Positions 26,901 to 35,196 of a stretch of 64,000 nucleotides of DNA are shown here, piece after piece. This stretch comes from Peribacillus sp. Bi96. Its GTDB lineage: Bacteria > Bacillota > Bacilli > Bacillales > DSM-1321. Numbering within the stretch: position 1 is the first letter of the stretch; each line of letters opens with the position of its first letter. The DNA is taken from the NCBI RefSeq assembly GCF_918698115.1, contig NZ_CAKKLV010000005.1:124001-188000 (forward strand). Direction: 5' to 3'. The translations under genes and the position numbers were made by a program. The notes under the pieces were generated by a model. The model worked only from the letters and a program-made list of their open reading frames with translations. It did not search any database and was not told the DNA's origin.

Positions 26901-27284
26901 CGTTAACGTATGGTTATTTCCATCTATCACGATATGTGTTTTTTTCGCTTGAATCTTAATAGATCCACTTACATCAATGTCTTTCCCAAATATGACTGTC
27001 GTAATTCCGTTATCACCTTCTAAAGCAGCCTTTAACTCCGTAAAATTATTGACAACCCTTTCGTTAGCATTGATTGCTGCAACTGCTTTATTGGGTGCTT
27101 GAATTTCAGTTGTTTTACGACCTTCCTGAGTTTTAACCCCCGACTCTTTTGCATTCGAACTTTCCTTATTCTTTACTGTCGATGGTTCTTCCGCTAGTCC
27201 GACACTTGGTATTAATAGAGAGCTTGCTAACAGAAATGATGTGGTCATGACGTTAATAGGTTTTAACATCTTACTTTTTTTCAT
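23925..27284 (-). CDS. Large secreted adhesin with pectate-lyase-like domain and six tandem repeats
   Basis: 1119 residues. The start MKKSKMLKPINVMTTSFLLA at 27284 has AGGAGG ten bases upstream and begins a Sec signal peptide cleaved near VGLA-EEP. Residues ~77-345 form a parallel beta-helix of the pectate-lyase-like adhesive type. Residues ~437-844 are six helical 68-residue repeats of the kind often labelled Cry1Ac domain D-VI-related. A bacterial Ig-like domain (~849-930) and two related beta modules (~935-1020, ~1025-1119) follow. No LPXTG sorting signal or C-terminal membrane anchor is visible, so how it is held at the surface is unclear. Likely a matrix or cell-wall binding protein. Confidence 0.8.
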   Translation of the reverse strand: MKKSKMLKPINVMTTSFLLASSLLIPSVGLAEEPSTVKNKESSNAKESGVKTQEGRKTTEIQAPNKAVAAINANERVVNNFTELKAALEGDNGITTVIFGKDIDVSGSIKIQAKKTHIVIDGNNHTLTQTGGTGGLDSIYYGYAYELQSTTVKNLNVKGNNPYGVIAIGDGLNNVEQIFENVSYSGPQMIYNRGGKATFKDFNAINITSQEMAETGSVEFHDETIIAHNSAYSLIWSVSEQPDFIVAPNANVNITTLQSGQGIFYPTKGYGAFIIGENAKVNINGHKGFTGQGILRNFIVDSGAELDMNRTGKDTLAMISFHNDAKINEKAKLNVSTENGVAVYAPYVGKLFFNNPKKVVISSLNSQAFYSAASLDFNMVTDELKIWENTSNTPTKTFAGREGQPFKWSAVYHKNQLWSEAPTVNMYMGKTKKIELGDRQAEKELADAKNKAEGLFTDGNFNTLKNTTNQSAIDEAKNAVDELPEGAEKNRLKDLVNKAQDLLNKKIQAEKDLNDAKNKVEDLFTDDKFDTLKGSTDQGAIDEAKEAVSKLPAGPEKDRLQDLLNKAQDLLNKKIQAEKELNDTKNKVESLFTDDKFDTLKGSTDQGAIDEAKEAVSKLPAGPEKDRLEELLINAQDLLKKNEQAEKELNDAKNKVEDLFTDDKFDTLKGSTDQGAIDEAKEAVSKLPAGPEKDRLQDLLNKAQDLLNKKEQAEKELNDAKNKVEDLFTDDKFDTLKGSTDQGAIDEAQEAVNKLPAGPEKERLEELLNNAQDLLNKNEQAEKDLNDAKNKVEDLFTDDKFDTLKGSTAQAAVDEAQAAVSKLPAGLERDRLQALVDKAEELLNKDVTPPAAPRLNGVTTASKEVTGTGEPDAKVTVTINGKTYTGVVGPDGRFKVDIPKQPVNTVMTVTLTDAAGNISERSTVTVSQFMPSEPVKLNSVYQNAEAITGTAPEGATIVRLLVNGVPLRTAPVNEDGSFSIYSKYVGVDDNGENKTLQAGDVVTVDYGIRTPSNIQAHTTVLKEIEKLQVNPVAPNADYVTGKAPEGTQLLRLKVNGNPLRTVSTVQSGAGVINPDGSYQIYSRFITEDGVQRRLQAGDVIEVDYGPNVVGGDIAKTIVR
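24750..25975 (-). repeat. Six tandem 204-bp coding repeats
   Basis: Exact 204-base period: the same block recurs at about 24877, 25081, 25285, 25489 and 25693, with a more diverged first unit. Units carry LFTDDKFDTLKGSTDQGAID and end in QDLLNK. The central four are nearly identical at DNA level, implying recent duplication or gene conversion and likely copy-number variation between strains. Confidence 0.9.
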
Positions 27285-27758
27285 ATGGACCTTGCCTCCT
27301 AAAATAGTAGATTTGGTAGATAACAAATTAATATTACTATTTTTCGACAAACTCCTCGTTCCTATAATGTTGAATATAAATTCATTTTTGAAGCTGCATG
27401 TATGTAAAAAAATTCAAATATAGTGAATCTGTTTTATATAAAGGTGAAGGAGGGTAAACAAAAAATGTAGATACCAATCTTTCGGCAAAAAAAAAAAGCA
27501 CAGCTACATATCAAGTATCTTGTGCCCCTAGTTCCATTCTTTTTTATTATCAACTGGCATGAATTGTGTTCTTTTACATAACCACATTTGTATCTTAAGG
27601 TTGGGGAAGTTGATTGGCACGTTGGATATAAAGCATGAGTGGTCATCAGATTGAATTTAGCGCATTTCCCATCCCTTAAATTCCCTCGCTTCGTCCGTTG
27701 AATGCTGTCTTTTTGCTAAGTGGGATTTCCCGTCAGTCTGATTTACTCCCTCTACCCG
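27285..27758. other. Intergenic region upstream of the adhesin
   Basis: Holds the adhesin leader and promoter region (AT-rich, not resolved) and a terminator at 27487-27535. No gene with a credible ribosome binding site. Confidence 0.45.
27487..27535 (-). terminator. Intrinsic terminator (minus strand)
   Basis: On the minus strand GCACA and TGTGC arms close an imperfect hairpin followed by eleven T. It insulates the adhesin gene from the small membrane-protein gene upstream. Confidence 0.65.
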
Positions 27759-27962
27759 TTACTTTCTGTGGGCACTTATAAGGAAGGAGAGTGAAGTAAC
27801 GATAATGAGTGTGATTTTTAACGTATTTATTTCTTGTTTATTTAATAGTAGGTACATTAAAAATAGGACTAAAAAGGCTTGGATGAAATACATCCGATTT
27901 TTTAATAGGAAAGTCCATGCTGGTGACATCCATAATAAAAAAAAGGCAAATGGCTTCGACAT
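27759..27962 (-). CDS. Small membrane protein, unrecognised
   Basis: 67 residues with two or three hydrophobic segments (FAFFLLWMSPAWTFLL, FIQAFLVLFLMYLLL, ITLIIVTSLSFLIS) and a basic C-terminus. A good AAAGGAG site lies seven bases before the ATG. Flanked by terminators on both sides, so monocistronic. No family recognised. Confidence 0.7.
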   Translation of the reverse strand: MSKPFAFFLLWMSPAWTFLLKNRMYFIQAFLVLFLMYLLLNKQEINTLKITLIIVTSLSFLISAHRK

Positions 27963-28390
27963 AATCTTACTCCTTTAATATGATGGCAACTATATACATA
28001 TAGGCAAGTGTTGCAATTTCAGTAAAAGCAAAGCTTTCGTAACGAAACTTTACTTAGATTCACATGCTCCATTCAGAAAAAAACTTAAACTGACTGCCCC
28101 CATTAATGAAGGAACAGGCAGTTTAAGTATTGAACCAAGCCTCGTTGTCTTGGATCCATTCAGTTAGAGGATTAGGCTTATTCTTTTAACAATGGGTTTG
28201 GGGAAGTGTTTCCGCACTTCTATTTTATTCTATTATATTTAGTCAACCATATCGTTCCAAAAATGAAACGATATGATTTAAATTTCAAACTCCCCTTATT
28301 TTTCAGTGCCGCTCCCTTAGTTTAGATGCACTGTCCTGCTCTCAGGATAAGATTTATAATGGGGGGTATGCCAACCATCTCACCTTAAAT
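27963..28390. other. Intergenic region with several hairpins
   Basis: No gene seen. Includes the terminator-like hairpin at 28077-28127, a small GAAGTG/CACTTC hairpin near 28203 and an AACCATATCGTT/AACGATATG palindrome near 28245-28275. Presumably the end zone of yhbH and the promoter region of the small membrane-protein gene. Confidence 0.45.
28077..28127 (-). terminator. Second terminator downstream of yhbH
   Basis: CTTAAACTGACTGCC (28084-28098) pairs with GGCAGTTTAAG (28117-28127) with a four-base bulge; seven T follow on the minus strand. Confidence 0.6.
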
Positions 28391-28430
28391 AAAAAAAGAT
28401 TGTAGAGAGAAATATACTTTCTCTACAATC
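28391..28430 (-). terminator. Intrinsic terminator of yhbH
   Basis: Arms GATTGTAGAGA(G) and CTCTACAATC close a near-perfect hairpin; seven T follow on the minus strand. It begins 22 bases after the yhbH stop. Confidence 0.85.
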
Positions 28431-28452
28431 CCGAAGAAGCTACCTTGTTTCA

Positions 28453-29622
28453 TTATGCATATTTCTTACTTTCCTCGTCTTTAAAAAAGCTTTTCATCGC
28501 GTGGAAAACATCAGCCTTTTGCTTAAGGATATAATACCTGAATTTTTCATTATCGATATTCTTATAGGCTGTCATCAGTGTCGAATGACGGTTGTATTGA
28601 TTGACTTCCCCGTACCCGAACATATTGGAAACCTTCATGAGTTCTTCTACAAGCTTTACGCAACGGACATTATCTGATGTCAGATTATCACCATCGGAAA
28701 AGTGAAACGGATAGATGTTAAACTTCGCAGGGTCATATTTATGATCTATAAGTTCTAATGCTTTTCGATATACAGACGAACAAATCGTACCGCCGCTTTC
28801 CCCTTTTGAAAAGAAATCCACTTCCGGAACCACTTTCGCTTCTGTATGATGGGCGATGAACTCGATTTCAACTGTTTCATATTTTGTTCTCAAGAAACGG
28901 TTCATCCAAAAGAAAAAGCTTCGGGCCATATATTTTTCCCATAACCCCATACTTCCAGAAGTATCCATCATTGCCAGCACAACGGCTTTGGAATCAGGTT
29001 TCTGGATCTCATTCCACGTTTTGAATTTAAAATCTTCCTTATAAATCGGATGGAAACCAGGGTCACCGCTTAAAGCGTTTCGTTTGAAGGCCGAAATCAT
29101 TGTTTTCTTTTTATCGATATTTCCCATTAAGCCTGTCTTGCGAATATCGTTGAATTCAATTTGTTCGAGCGTGTGCTCCGCCTGTTCTTTCTTCTGGAGA
29201 TTAGGCAGTTCCAATTGGCTGAACAGCGCTTCTTCCAACTCCATCATCGATACTTCGGCTTCATAGTAATCTTCACCCGCCTTGTCACCTGCTCCTTGGC
29301 CTTTACCTGCTCCGGCATCGGATGGTGAGCCGTCCCTTGCCACCACATCCCCCACTTTACTATCTCCATCTCCTTGACCAACATGTTTGTTTTTATCATA
29401 ATTATAACGAATTTTGTATTCATCCAAGGAGCGAATGGGAATCTTGATGACATCCCGGCCATTTGACATGACAATGCTTTCTTCTGAAATTAAATCAGGT
29501 AAATTGTTCTTTATCGCTTCCTGCACCTTTTCCTGATGACGCTGTTGATCATCATAGCCTTTCCGGTGGAGGGACCAATTTTCCTGTGAGATAACATATT
29601 GTTGATTATTCTCTTCCGACAT
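28453..29622 (-). CDS. yhbH: YhbH family protein (UPF0229, VWA-like), PrkA partner
   Basis: 389 residues, matching the YhbH/YeaH family. The C-terminal half holds a von Willebrand A-like fold with a MIDAS-type MMDTSGSMG near residue 218 and FSDGDN later; a Gly/Asp-rich linker lies at about 80-125. YhbH is regularly encoded beside the PrkA kinase and acts in sporulation and stress responses in Bacillus (established association, mechanism open). RBS AAGGGGGG precedes the ATG. prkA lies 1.3 kb upstream in the same direction, separated here by two small genes. Confidence 0.92.
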   Translation of the reverse strand: MSEENNQQYVISQENWSLHRKGYDDQQRHQEKVQEAIKNNLPDLISEESIVMSNGRDVIKIPIRSLDEYKIRYNYDKNKHVGQGDGDSKVGDVVARDGSPSDAGAGKGQGAGDKAGEDYYEAEVSMMELEEALFSQLELPNLQKKEQAEHTLEQIEFNDIRKTGLMGNIDKKKTMISAFKRNALSGDPGFHPIYKEDFKFKTWNEIQKPDSKAVVLAMMDTSGSMGLWEKYMARSFFFWMNRFLRTKYETVEIEFIAHHTEAKVVPEVDFFSKGESGGTICSSVYRKALELIDHKYDPAKFNIYPFHFSDGDNLTSDNVRCVKLVEELMKVSNMFGYGEVNQYNRHSTLMTAYKNIDNEKFRYYILKQKADVFHAMKSFFKDEESKKYA

Positions 29623-29905
29623 TCTCTTCCCCCCTTAAAAATGTTTGCACGCTTTTCATCATTCCTTCATATAATAAATTAGTGTGAGAAAACCCACAGC
29701 ACTCGGTTTTCTTTTTAAAAAAATACAACCTTGAAAAAACATACTAAAAGAAATGTATTACTCTATCATATGCAGCGATACAGGATAATTTACAACAAAA
29801 TTCAATAATGGATGTTTGCCTACGAACTAGACAAGCCAATATATGGCCTTCAGGTTTTTTTAAGATTTTTTCCTAACGAAACTACAAAAATAAGGAATTC
29901 CCATG

Positions 29906-29946
29906 AAAACGAACAGACATGAAGATCAACAGGTCTGTTCGTTTTT
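29906..29946. terminator. Bidirectional terminator-like hairpin
   Basis: AAAACGAACAGAC (29906-29918) pairs with GTCTGTTCGTTTT (29933-29945); five T on the plus strand and four on the minus. No annotated gene ends here. Confidence 0.7.
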
Positions 29947-30089
29947 CAGCAGGATTCATTTGCTGTTTATGTACAAAGCACATAATCAAACAAATGAGTT
30001 GGGAAAAGCGTGTACATGTTAAGCTGAATGGTCGTTGCCTACTTCTTAGGCAGACCCACTAAAACAATAAAACTAAATTCATACATAAC

Positions 30090-30125
30090 AAAAGGGTGCT
30101 CCAGTATTTTTCTGGACACCCTTTT
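30090..30125 (-). terminator. Terminator of the 59-residue gene
   Basis: AAAAGGGTGCTCCAG pairs with CTGGACACCCTTTT with one wobble pair. It lies 35 bases after the stop of the minus-strand gene. Confidence 0.75.
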
Positions 30126-30159
30126 CACACAGATAGAATGATTCTTGTTGTGATATTCG

Positions 30160-30339
30160 TCAATCTTTATCTTCCTCTACTTCATGCTGAACCGTACCTG
30201 GGCGTTTATCCCACTCTTTCAATTCTTCATTCGTCCTTTGATTTTCCATCTGCTTGCCAAGTTCTTTCATCTCTTCATAATCCTTAGCCATGGAACTATT
30301 TTCAGGAACATGATCTTTTTTCAATTCTTCTTTACTCAT
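30160..30339 (-). CDS. 59-residue acidic small protein, unrecognised
   Basis: Starts MSKEELKKDHVPENSSMAKD and ends EVEEDKD. Very hydrophilic, helical and Glu/Lys-rich with no Cys or membrane segment. GAGGTGAT lies about six bases before the ATG and a clean terminator follows, so it is very likely a real gene. Composition resembles small sporulation or stress proteins of Bacillus, but no family is recognised. Convergent with nothing; divergent from the plus-strand HMA-like gene at 30457. Confidence 0.7.
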   Translation of the reverse strand: MSKEELKKDHVPENSSMAKDYEEMKELGKQMENQRTNEELKEWDKRPGTVQHEVEEDKD

Positions 30340-30456
30340 TTTCCATCACCTCTATTTATTGATACCCAATTTTTCCATATTCAAAACATAACATATCCGC
30401 TGGGAAGATGGGGTATAGATAAGACAGATGAGCAAATCTAAGGAGGTGTAAGGTTT

Positions 30457-30666
30457 ATGCAAACAACTACACTATATGTAAAGGAAGCAACGTCTGAAGG
30501 CCCGATTTTAAATCTAGAGTCCATACTATTGAAAACTGAAGGTGTGGAGCGTGCGATCATCGATATTGATGACGGGGAAATTAAAATCGATCATAGCGAA
30601 GACATGCTTTCACCAGACCAAATAATCACACTTATTGAACAGTATGGCTTGAATGTAACTAAATGA
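30457..30666 (+). CDS. HMA-fold-like small protein lacking the metal-binding cysteines
   Basis: 69 residues. The pattern of TLYVKEATS..., KTEGVERAIIDIDDGEIKID and PDQIITLIEQYGLNV follows the beta-alpha-beta-beta-alpha-beta heavy-metal-associated fold, but the MxCxxC loop is replaced by a segment without any Cys. It therefore cannot bind Cu or Zn in the usual way. RBS AAGGAGGTG is excellent, and a terminator follows. Sits between yhbH and prkA on the opposite strand. Confidence 0.75.
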   Translation: MQTTTLYVKEATSEGPILNLESILLKTEGVERAIIDIDDGEIKIDHSEDMLSPDQIITLIEQYGLNVTK

Positions 30667-30691
30667 ATGCATCCATGGCAATCTATAGAAA

Positions 30692-30734
30692 ATACCGGGC
30701 TCCCATCGATTAAGAAGGGGGCCCGTATTTTTTG
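30692..30734 (+). terminator. Terminator of the HMA-like gene
   Basis: ATACCGGGCTCCC pairs with GGGGGCCCGTAT, followed by six T. Confidence 0.85.
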
Positions 30735-30837
30735 ATTTAAAATTCCCTTAAGACTGTCAATTCATCCTTTAACATCTCCAAAAAGGCTTGTCCATTTCCT
30801 TTTCTCATTCACATTTCAAGCAAATTACTGTCCGTTA

Positions 30838-30872
30838 TAAAATATAAACCCCTACCCGATTGGGGGTAGGGG
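30838..30872 (-). terminator. Terminator of prkA
   Basis: CCCCTACCC (30849-30857) pairs with GGGTAGGGG (30864-30872), followed on the minus strand by TTTATATTTT. Confidence 0.8.
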
Positions 30873-30886
30873 CAAGAAAGTATGGA

Positions 30887-32782
30887 TTACCTATTTAACA
30901 AGCTGCCTACATAGCGCAGCAAATCATTGGCTGAAGTGGAATTATAACCGTGCTCATCGATAAGTCTCGTAATGACTTCATTCACTTTCTTCAGTTGCCT
31001 TTCATCTGGTGTTTTCGTTGAAGTAGTGATTTTAACAACATCTTTCAGATCCGCGAATAGCTTTTTCTGGATCGCTTCTCTTAATCGGTCATGTGAATTA
31101 TAATCGAATCGCTTCCCTTTACGCGCATATGCAGAAATACGGATCAATATCTCTTCGCGGAATGCTTTTTTTGCATTTTCAGAAATTCCAATCTGCTCTT
31201 CAATCGAGCGCATCAGTTTTTCATCCGGATTAATTTCTTCCCCGGTCAATGGATCGCGCAGCCTTGATTTATTGCAGTATGCCTCGACATTGTCCAAGTA
31301 ATTATCCATAAGGATTTTCGCCGACTCTTCATATGAATAGACAAATGCCTTTTGCACCTCATTTTTCGCAATGGCATCATATTCTTTACGTGCCAGTGAA
31401 ATGAAATTCAAATACCGCTCCCGAAGTTCGTTCGTAATGGACGGATGCTGATCTAGACCAGCTTTTAATGACATAAGTACATCCAATGCGTTGATGGACG
31501 GATTTTCCTTACGAATGATCGTAGAGGAAATTCGGTTAATGACGTAACGTGGATCGATTCCGCTCATGCCTTCGTCCTGAAATTCTTTTTTCAATTCATT
31601 GATGTCTGCGGAATTAAAGCCTTCCACATTTTCCCCATCATACAGCCTCATTTTTTTCACTAAATCGATATCGCCCTTTTTCGGGTCCTTCAGGCGGGTC
31701 ATGATGCTGAATATTGCCGCCACCCTTAATGTATGCGGTGCAATGTGAACATCGGAGACATCACTTTCATGAATCATTTTTTCATAAATCTTTTCTTCCT
31801 CAGTAACCTTCAGATTATATGGAATCGGCATGACAATGATCCGGGAATGCAGTGCTTCATTTTTCTTGTTGGAAATGAACGCTTTATACTCTGTTTCATT
31901 CGTATGGGCCACGATGAGTTCATCTGCACTGATCAATGCAAAACGACCGGCCTTAAAATTCCCTTCTTGTGTCAATGAAAGCAAATGCCATAAAAACTTC
32001 TCGTCACATTTCAGCATCTCCTGGAATTCCATCATCCCACGGTTCGCTTTGTTCAGCTCGCCATCAAAGCGATAGGCACGCGGATCAGATTCAGATCCAT
32101 ATTCGGCTATGGTCGAAAAATCGATTGAACCCGTCAAATCAGCAATATCCTGTGACTTAGGGTCAGAAGGACTGAATGTTCCAATTCCAACACGCTTATC
32201 CTCTGAAAGGAAAATACGCTCGACCATCACATCTTCAATTCTGCTTCCATATTCCTGTTCCAATCTCATGACATTCAGCGGCGATAGGTTTCCTTCAACC
32301 CGGATGCCATATTCCTCATAAAAATCATCCCGTAAATTTTGCGGAATGAGATGCAGTGGATCTTCATGCATCGGGCATCCTTTTATTGCATAAATGGCAC
32401 CTGTGTCTTTTAACGAATAATTCTCAAGTCCACGCTTCAGTAAAGAAACGAGTGTAGACTTACCACCTGAGACCGGACCCATAAGAAGCAATATCCGCTT
32501 ACGGACATCCAGCCGCTTAGCCGCCGGATGGAAATATTCCTCGATGAGTCTTTCCAGTGAATCTTCGAGGCCAAACAACTGACCGCTGAAAAAATTGTAT
32601 TTCTTTGATCCATTTACTTCTTCTATCCCTGCATCTCTGATCATGTTGTATACACGTGAATGAGCAGATTGAGCAACTAATGGTGTTTCTTTCAATACGT
32701 CTAAGTACTCTGCGAAGGTGCCTTCCCACTTCAGCTTCTGTTCATCTTCTCTAAATTTTTCGATTTTCTTTAAAATATCCAT
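30887..32782 (-). CDS. prkA: PrkA serine protein kinase / AAA+ protein
   Basis: 631 residues, the full family length. An AAA+ module with Walker A GPVSGGKST at 102-110 and a sensor region around RGMMEFQEMLKCDE is followed by the C-terminal PrkA domain from about residue 400. PrkA was described as a serine kinase and, more recently, as a Lon-like AAA+ protease affecting sporulation (literature as remembered). RBS GGGGGAGG precedes the ATG. Gene order prkA then yhbH is the conserved Bacillus arrangement. Confidence 0.93.
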   Translation of the reverse strand: MDILKKIEKFREDEQKLKWEGTFAEYLDVLKETPLVAQSAHSRVYNMIRDAGIEEVNGSKKYNFFSGQLFGLEDSLERLIEEYFHPAAKRLDVRKRILLLMGPVSGGKSTLVSLLKRGLENYSLKDTGAIYAIKGCPMHEDPLHLIPQNLRDDFYEEYGIRVEGNLSPLNVMRLEQEYGSRIEDVMVERIFLSEDKRVGIGTFSPSDPKSQDIADLTGSIDFSTIAEYGSESDPRAYRFDGELNKANRGMMEFQEMLKCDEKFLWHLLSLTQEGNFKAGRFALISADELIVAHTNETEYKAFISNKKNEALHSRIIVMPIPYNLKVTEEEKIYEKMIHESDVSDVHIAPHTLRVAAIFSIMTRLKDPKKGDIDLVKKMRLYDGENVEGFNSADINELKKEFQDEGMSGIDPRYVINRISSTIIRKENPSINALDVLMSLKAGLDQHPSITNELRERYLNFISLARKEYDAIAKNEVQKAFVYSYEESAKILMDNYLDNVEAYCNKSRLRDPLTGEEINPDEKLMRSIEEQIGISENAKKAFREEILIRISAYARKGKRFDYNSHDRLREAIQKKLFADLKDVVKITTSTKTPDERQLKKVNEVITRLIDEHGYNSTSANDLLRYVGSLLNR

Positions 32783-33018
32783 TTAAGGAACCTCCCCCTG
32801 TCACTTTCAGAGAATACTTAAATCTATGCTCCAAGTCTGACAAACATGTCAGACTTTAAAAATCCCTACCACTTTCCTTGTATTGAAAAGGGCTAAATCC
32901 TAAGAACAGTCGATGACAATAATGGCCGGCATTAAAAATTGTGTGCACTCCTGCTAAAAATTAGGGTATACTAAGCCTATACTTAAGTGGGACAATTTGG
33001 GTAAAGGGAGGTCACAAC

Positions 33019-33108
33019 ATGGGCACAGTTATTATCGTTGCAGTTACTATTACATTTTTAGCCGCTATCTTCACTGCTGGGTATGACGATAAACCAGGTG
33101 TGAAATAA
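33019..33108 (+). CDS. 29-residue single-span membrane peptide
   Basis: MGTVIIVAVTITFLAAIFTA spans the membrane, followed by GYDDKPGVK. AGGGAGGTC stands six bases before the ATG, a -10 TATACT lies at 32967-32972, and a strong terminator begins 28 bases after the stop. All parts of a monocistronic gene are present. Function unknown; similar tiny membrane proteins are common around Bacillus sporulation genes. Confidence 0.7.
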   Translation: MGTVIIVAVTITFLAAIFTAGYDDKPGVK

Positions 33109-33135
33109 AGAATATAACAGCCTTTCTTAAATTCA

Positions 33136-33174
33136 AAAAAGGGGACAGCAAATTAAATTTGCCGTCCCCTTTTT
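33136..33174 (+). terminator. Terminator of the 29-residue gene
   Basis: AAAAAGGGGACAGCAAATT and its near-complement AATTTGCCGTCCCCTTTTT form a long hairpin ending in five T; works in both directions and may also end the permease transcript. Confidence 0.85.
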
Positions 33175-33370
33175 GGCCCCCACCATCAATATAAATGGAA
33201 AGAAGCACTTTCGAAGTCATCTTTAATGAATGAGTATGGCATTAAATGCTTACTCTGGAATCGAAAAATATCAATAGCTTATGAGAACCGAAAGCAACAA
33301 AGGGAAATGACGATTAGATAGCTTAATCATGCTTCTTGGAGCATGCCAATCAATGAGGTGTCGTCATATT

Positions 33371-35005
33371 TTATACTGCGTTCTTTTTATCCGATTGTGA
33401 AGCGTTGCTGTTCTCCATCGATTTCAAGTCGTCGTTTACTTTTTGTCCTTGTTCCAAATATTCCGTTTGGAATCCGCTCTTTATTGCCCAACTATAAAAC
33501 CCTAGTGATAAACATGTAATGATGGCCATATCCCAACCAAATGGGATTACGTTTAGACCACCAAACTTTTCACTACCTAAGTATGAAATGGTCATCATAC
33601 AGAGTAAGTAAACAACCATCCAAAGCCCTGCTGAAAAATTTTGACGGAATCCCCTCCAATTTATTTTTGCTTGATAATAGAAATAAACGGGAAGGCCAAT
33701 CATAATGATAAATAATACTTGTCCTGTCAGTGGCCATCTTGCCCAATATAGAACTAAAGACGCAAAAACAAATCCAAGTGGCGCAATGATACTTAATCCT
33801 TTAAGACGTAATGGTCTGTACAAGTTCGGACCTGTGCGCCTTAATGTCATGACTGTAACTGGACCTGTTATATAAGAGACTAATGTCGCAACAGAAATAA
33901 CCTCTGCTAATACGCCCCAGCCTCTGAACATGAATAAAAATAAGAAAGATACACCTAGATTTAAAAACATTGCCTGACGCGGGATACCATAAAGAGGATG
34001 CAGTTTTCCAAAAACGCTTGGTAAGTATTTATTCTTTTCCATTCCATAAATCATTCGTGATGTTGTCGCCGTGTATGTTATTCCCGTCCCAGAAGGAGAA
34101 ATAAAAGCATCAACATATAGTAATATAACTAACCAGTTTATGCCTAGAACAATTGCTAAGTCAGCAAACGGTGAATTGAAATTCAAATGATGCCATCCGT
34201 TCACAATCATAGACGGATCAACCGCTCCAATAAATGCAATCTGTAATAAAACGTAGATAACCGTTGCGATTAAAATGGAGCCAATTACTGCAATTGGGAT
34301 CGAACGTCCAGGATTCTTTGCCTCACCTGCCATATTAATCGGACTTTGAAAACCGTTAAATGCAAAAATAATACCAGAAGTTGCTACAGCAGTAAGTACA
34401 CTTGCCCAGCCATTTGGGGCGATACTCCCTGCAGATGTAAAATTGGATGCATGAAAACCAGCGAATAAAAGGGAGCCTATCGTAAGTCCAGGTATAATAA
34501 CCTTAAAGACTGTAATAAATGAGTTTGCTTTTGAAAACAAACTAACTGTCCAGTAATTTAATAAAAAGTAGACGACCAATAATACAGAGGCAATTGCCAA
34601 GCCTCCCCCTGTAAGACTCCCATTTTCCACCAAACCATGTGTCCACTCCGCCCATTTCCATGGCCATGAGCTCATATATTGAACGGATGCAATCGCTTCG
34701 ACTGGAATGACAGAAACGATTGCAATCCAGTTTGCCCAACCTGCAAGAAACCCTATAAACGAACCATGAGAGTATTGCGTATATTTTACCATTCCTCCAG
34801 CTTCAGGAAACATAGCCCCTAATTCACTGTAAGAAAGTGCGATAAATAAAATAACAACCATTCCGATAATCCAAGAGATAATGGCAGCAGGTCCTGCGAT
34901 TTGTGCCGCCCTCCATGCTCCGAATAACCAACCTGAGCCAATAATGGACCCAAGTCCTACCATCGTTAACGAAAACGTTCCCATCTTTCGCTGCAAATTA
35001 TTCAT
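33371..35005 (-). CDS. APC-family amino-acid permease, probably glutamine/glutamate
   Basis: About 544 residues, twelve or more membrane helices. TMVGLGSIIGSGWLFGAWRA is the APC unwound helix 1, and FNGFQSPINMAGEAKNPGR marks the YbeC(AimA)/YveA-like branch that carries acidic amino acids or serine. ATG at 35005 has GGTGAT six bases upstream; the earlier ATG at 35035 has no spacing to its site. It lies 160 bases after the glutaminase gene, taking the place GlnT has in B. subtilis, so glutamine or glutamate is the likely cargo (inference). Confidence 0.85.
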   Translation of the reverse strand: MNNLQRKMGTFSLTMVGLGSIIGSGWLFGAWRAAQIAGPAAIISWIIGMVVILFIALSYSELGAMFPEAGGMVKYTQYSHGSFIGFLAGWANWIAIVSVIPVEAIASVQYMSSWPWKWAEWTHGLVENGSLTGGGLAIASVLLVVYFLLNYWTVSLFSKANSFITVFKVIIPGLTIGSLLFAGFHASNFTSAGSIAPNGWASVLTAVATSGIIFAFNGFQSPINMAGEAKNPGRSIPIAVIGSILIATVIYVLLQIAFIGAVDPSMIVNGWHHLNFNSPFADLAIVLGINWLVILLYVDAFISPSGTGITYTATTSRMIYGMEKNKYLPSVFGKLHPLYGIPRQAMFLNLGVSFLFLFMFRGWGVLAEVISVATLVSYITGPVTVMTLRRTGPNLYRPLRLKGLSIIAPLGFVFASLVLYWARWPLTGQVLFIIMIGLPVYFYYQAKINWRGFRQNFSAGLWMVVYLLCMMTISYLGSEKFGGLNVIPFGWDMAIITCLSLGFYSWAIKSGFQTEYLEQGQKVNDDLKSMENSNASQSDKKNAV

Positions 35006-35196
35006 ATGTTCATCACCATGCTTTCCTAAATTCATTCCTTTATCATGACGTTCTTAAAGTATCTGGATTTATGATTTGTGCTGCGTACACCCAATTGAAT
35101 CTTAAAGTACTGGCGGCATTACTTCACATTTGTAAATAGGGACATCATTAGGACGTCTCCTTTTTTGTTTTTTATATGAACAAATTCTCTCTGCTT

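Larger units (their letters stand above)
29623..30159. other. Intergenic region between yhbH and a small ORF, with two orphan hairpins
   Basis: No coding frame seen. It has a strong bidirectional terminator at 29906-29946, a TGCCTA/TAGGCA hairpin near 30037-30053 and a terminator at 30090-30125. The 29947-30089 part could be a small RNA gene, but no promoter was pinned down. Confidence 0.4.

Noticed and set aside
27434..27646. 70-codon open frame on the minus strand
   Set aside because: Spans a terminator, has no ribosome binding site and low-complexity content.
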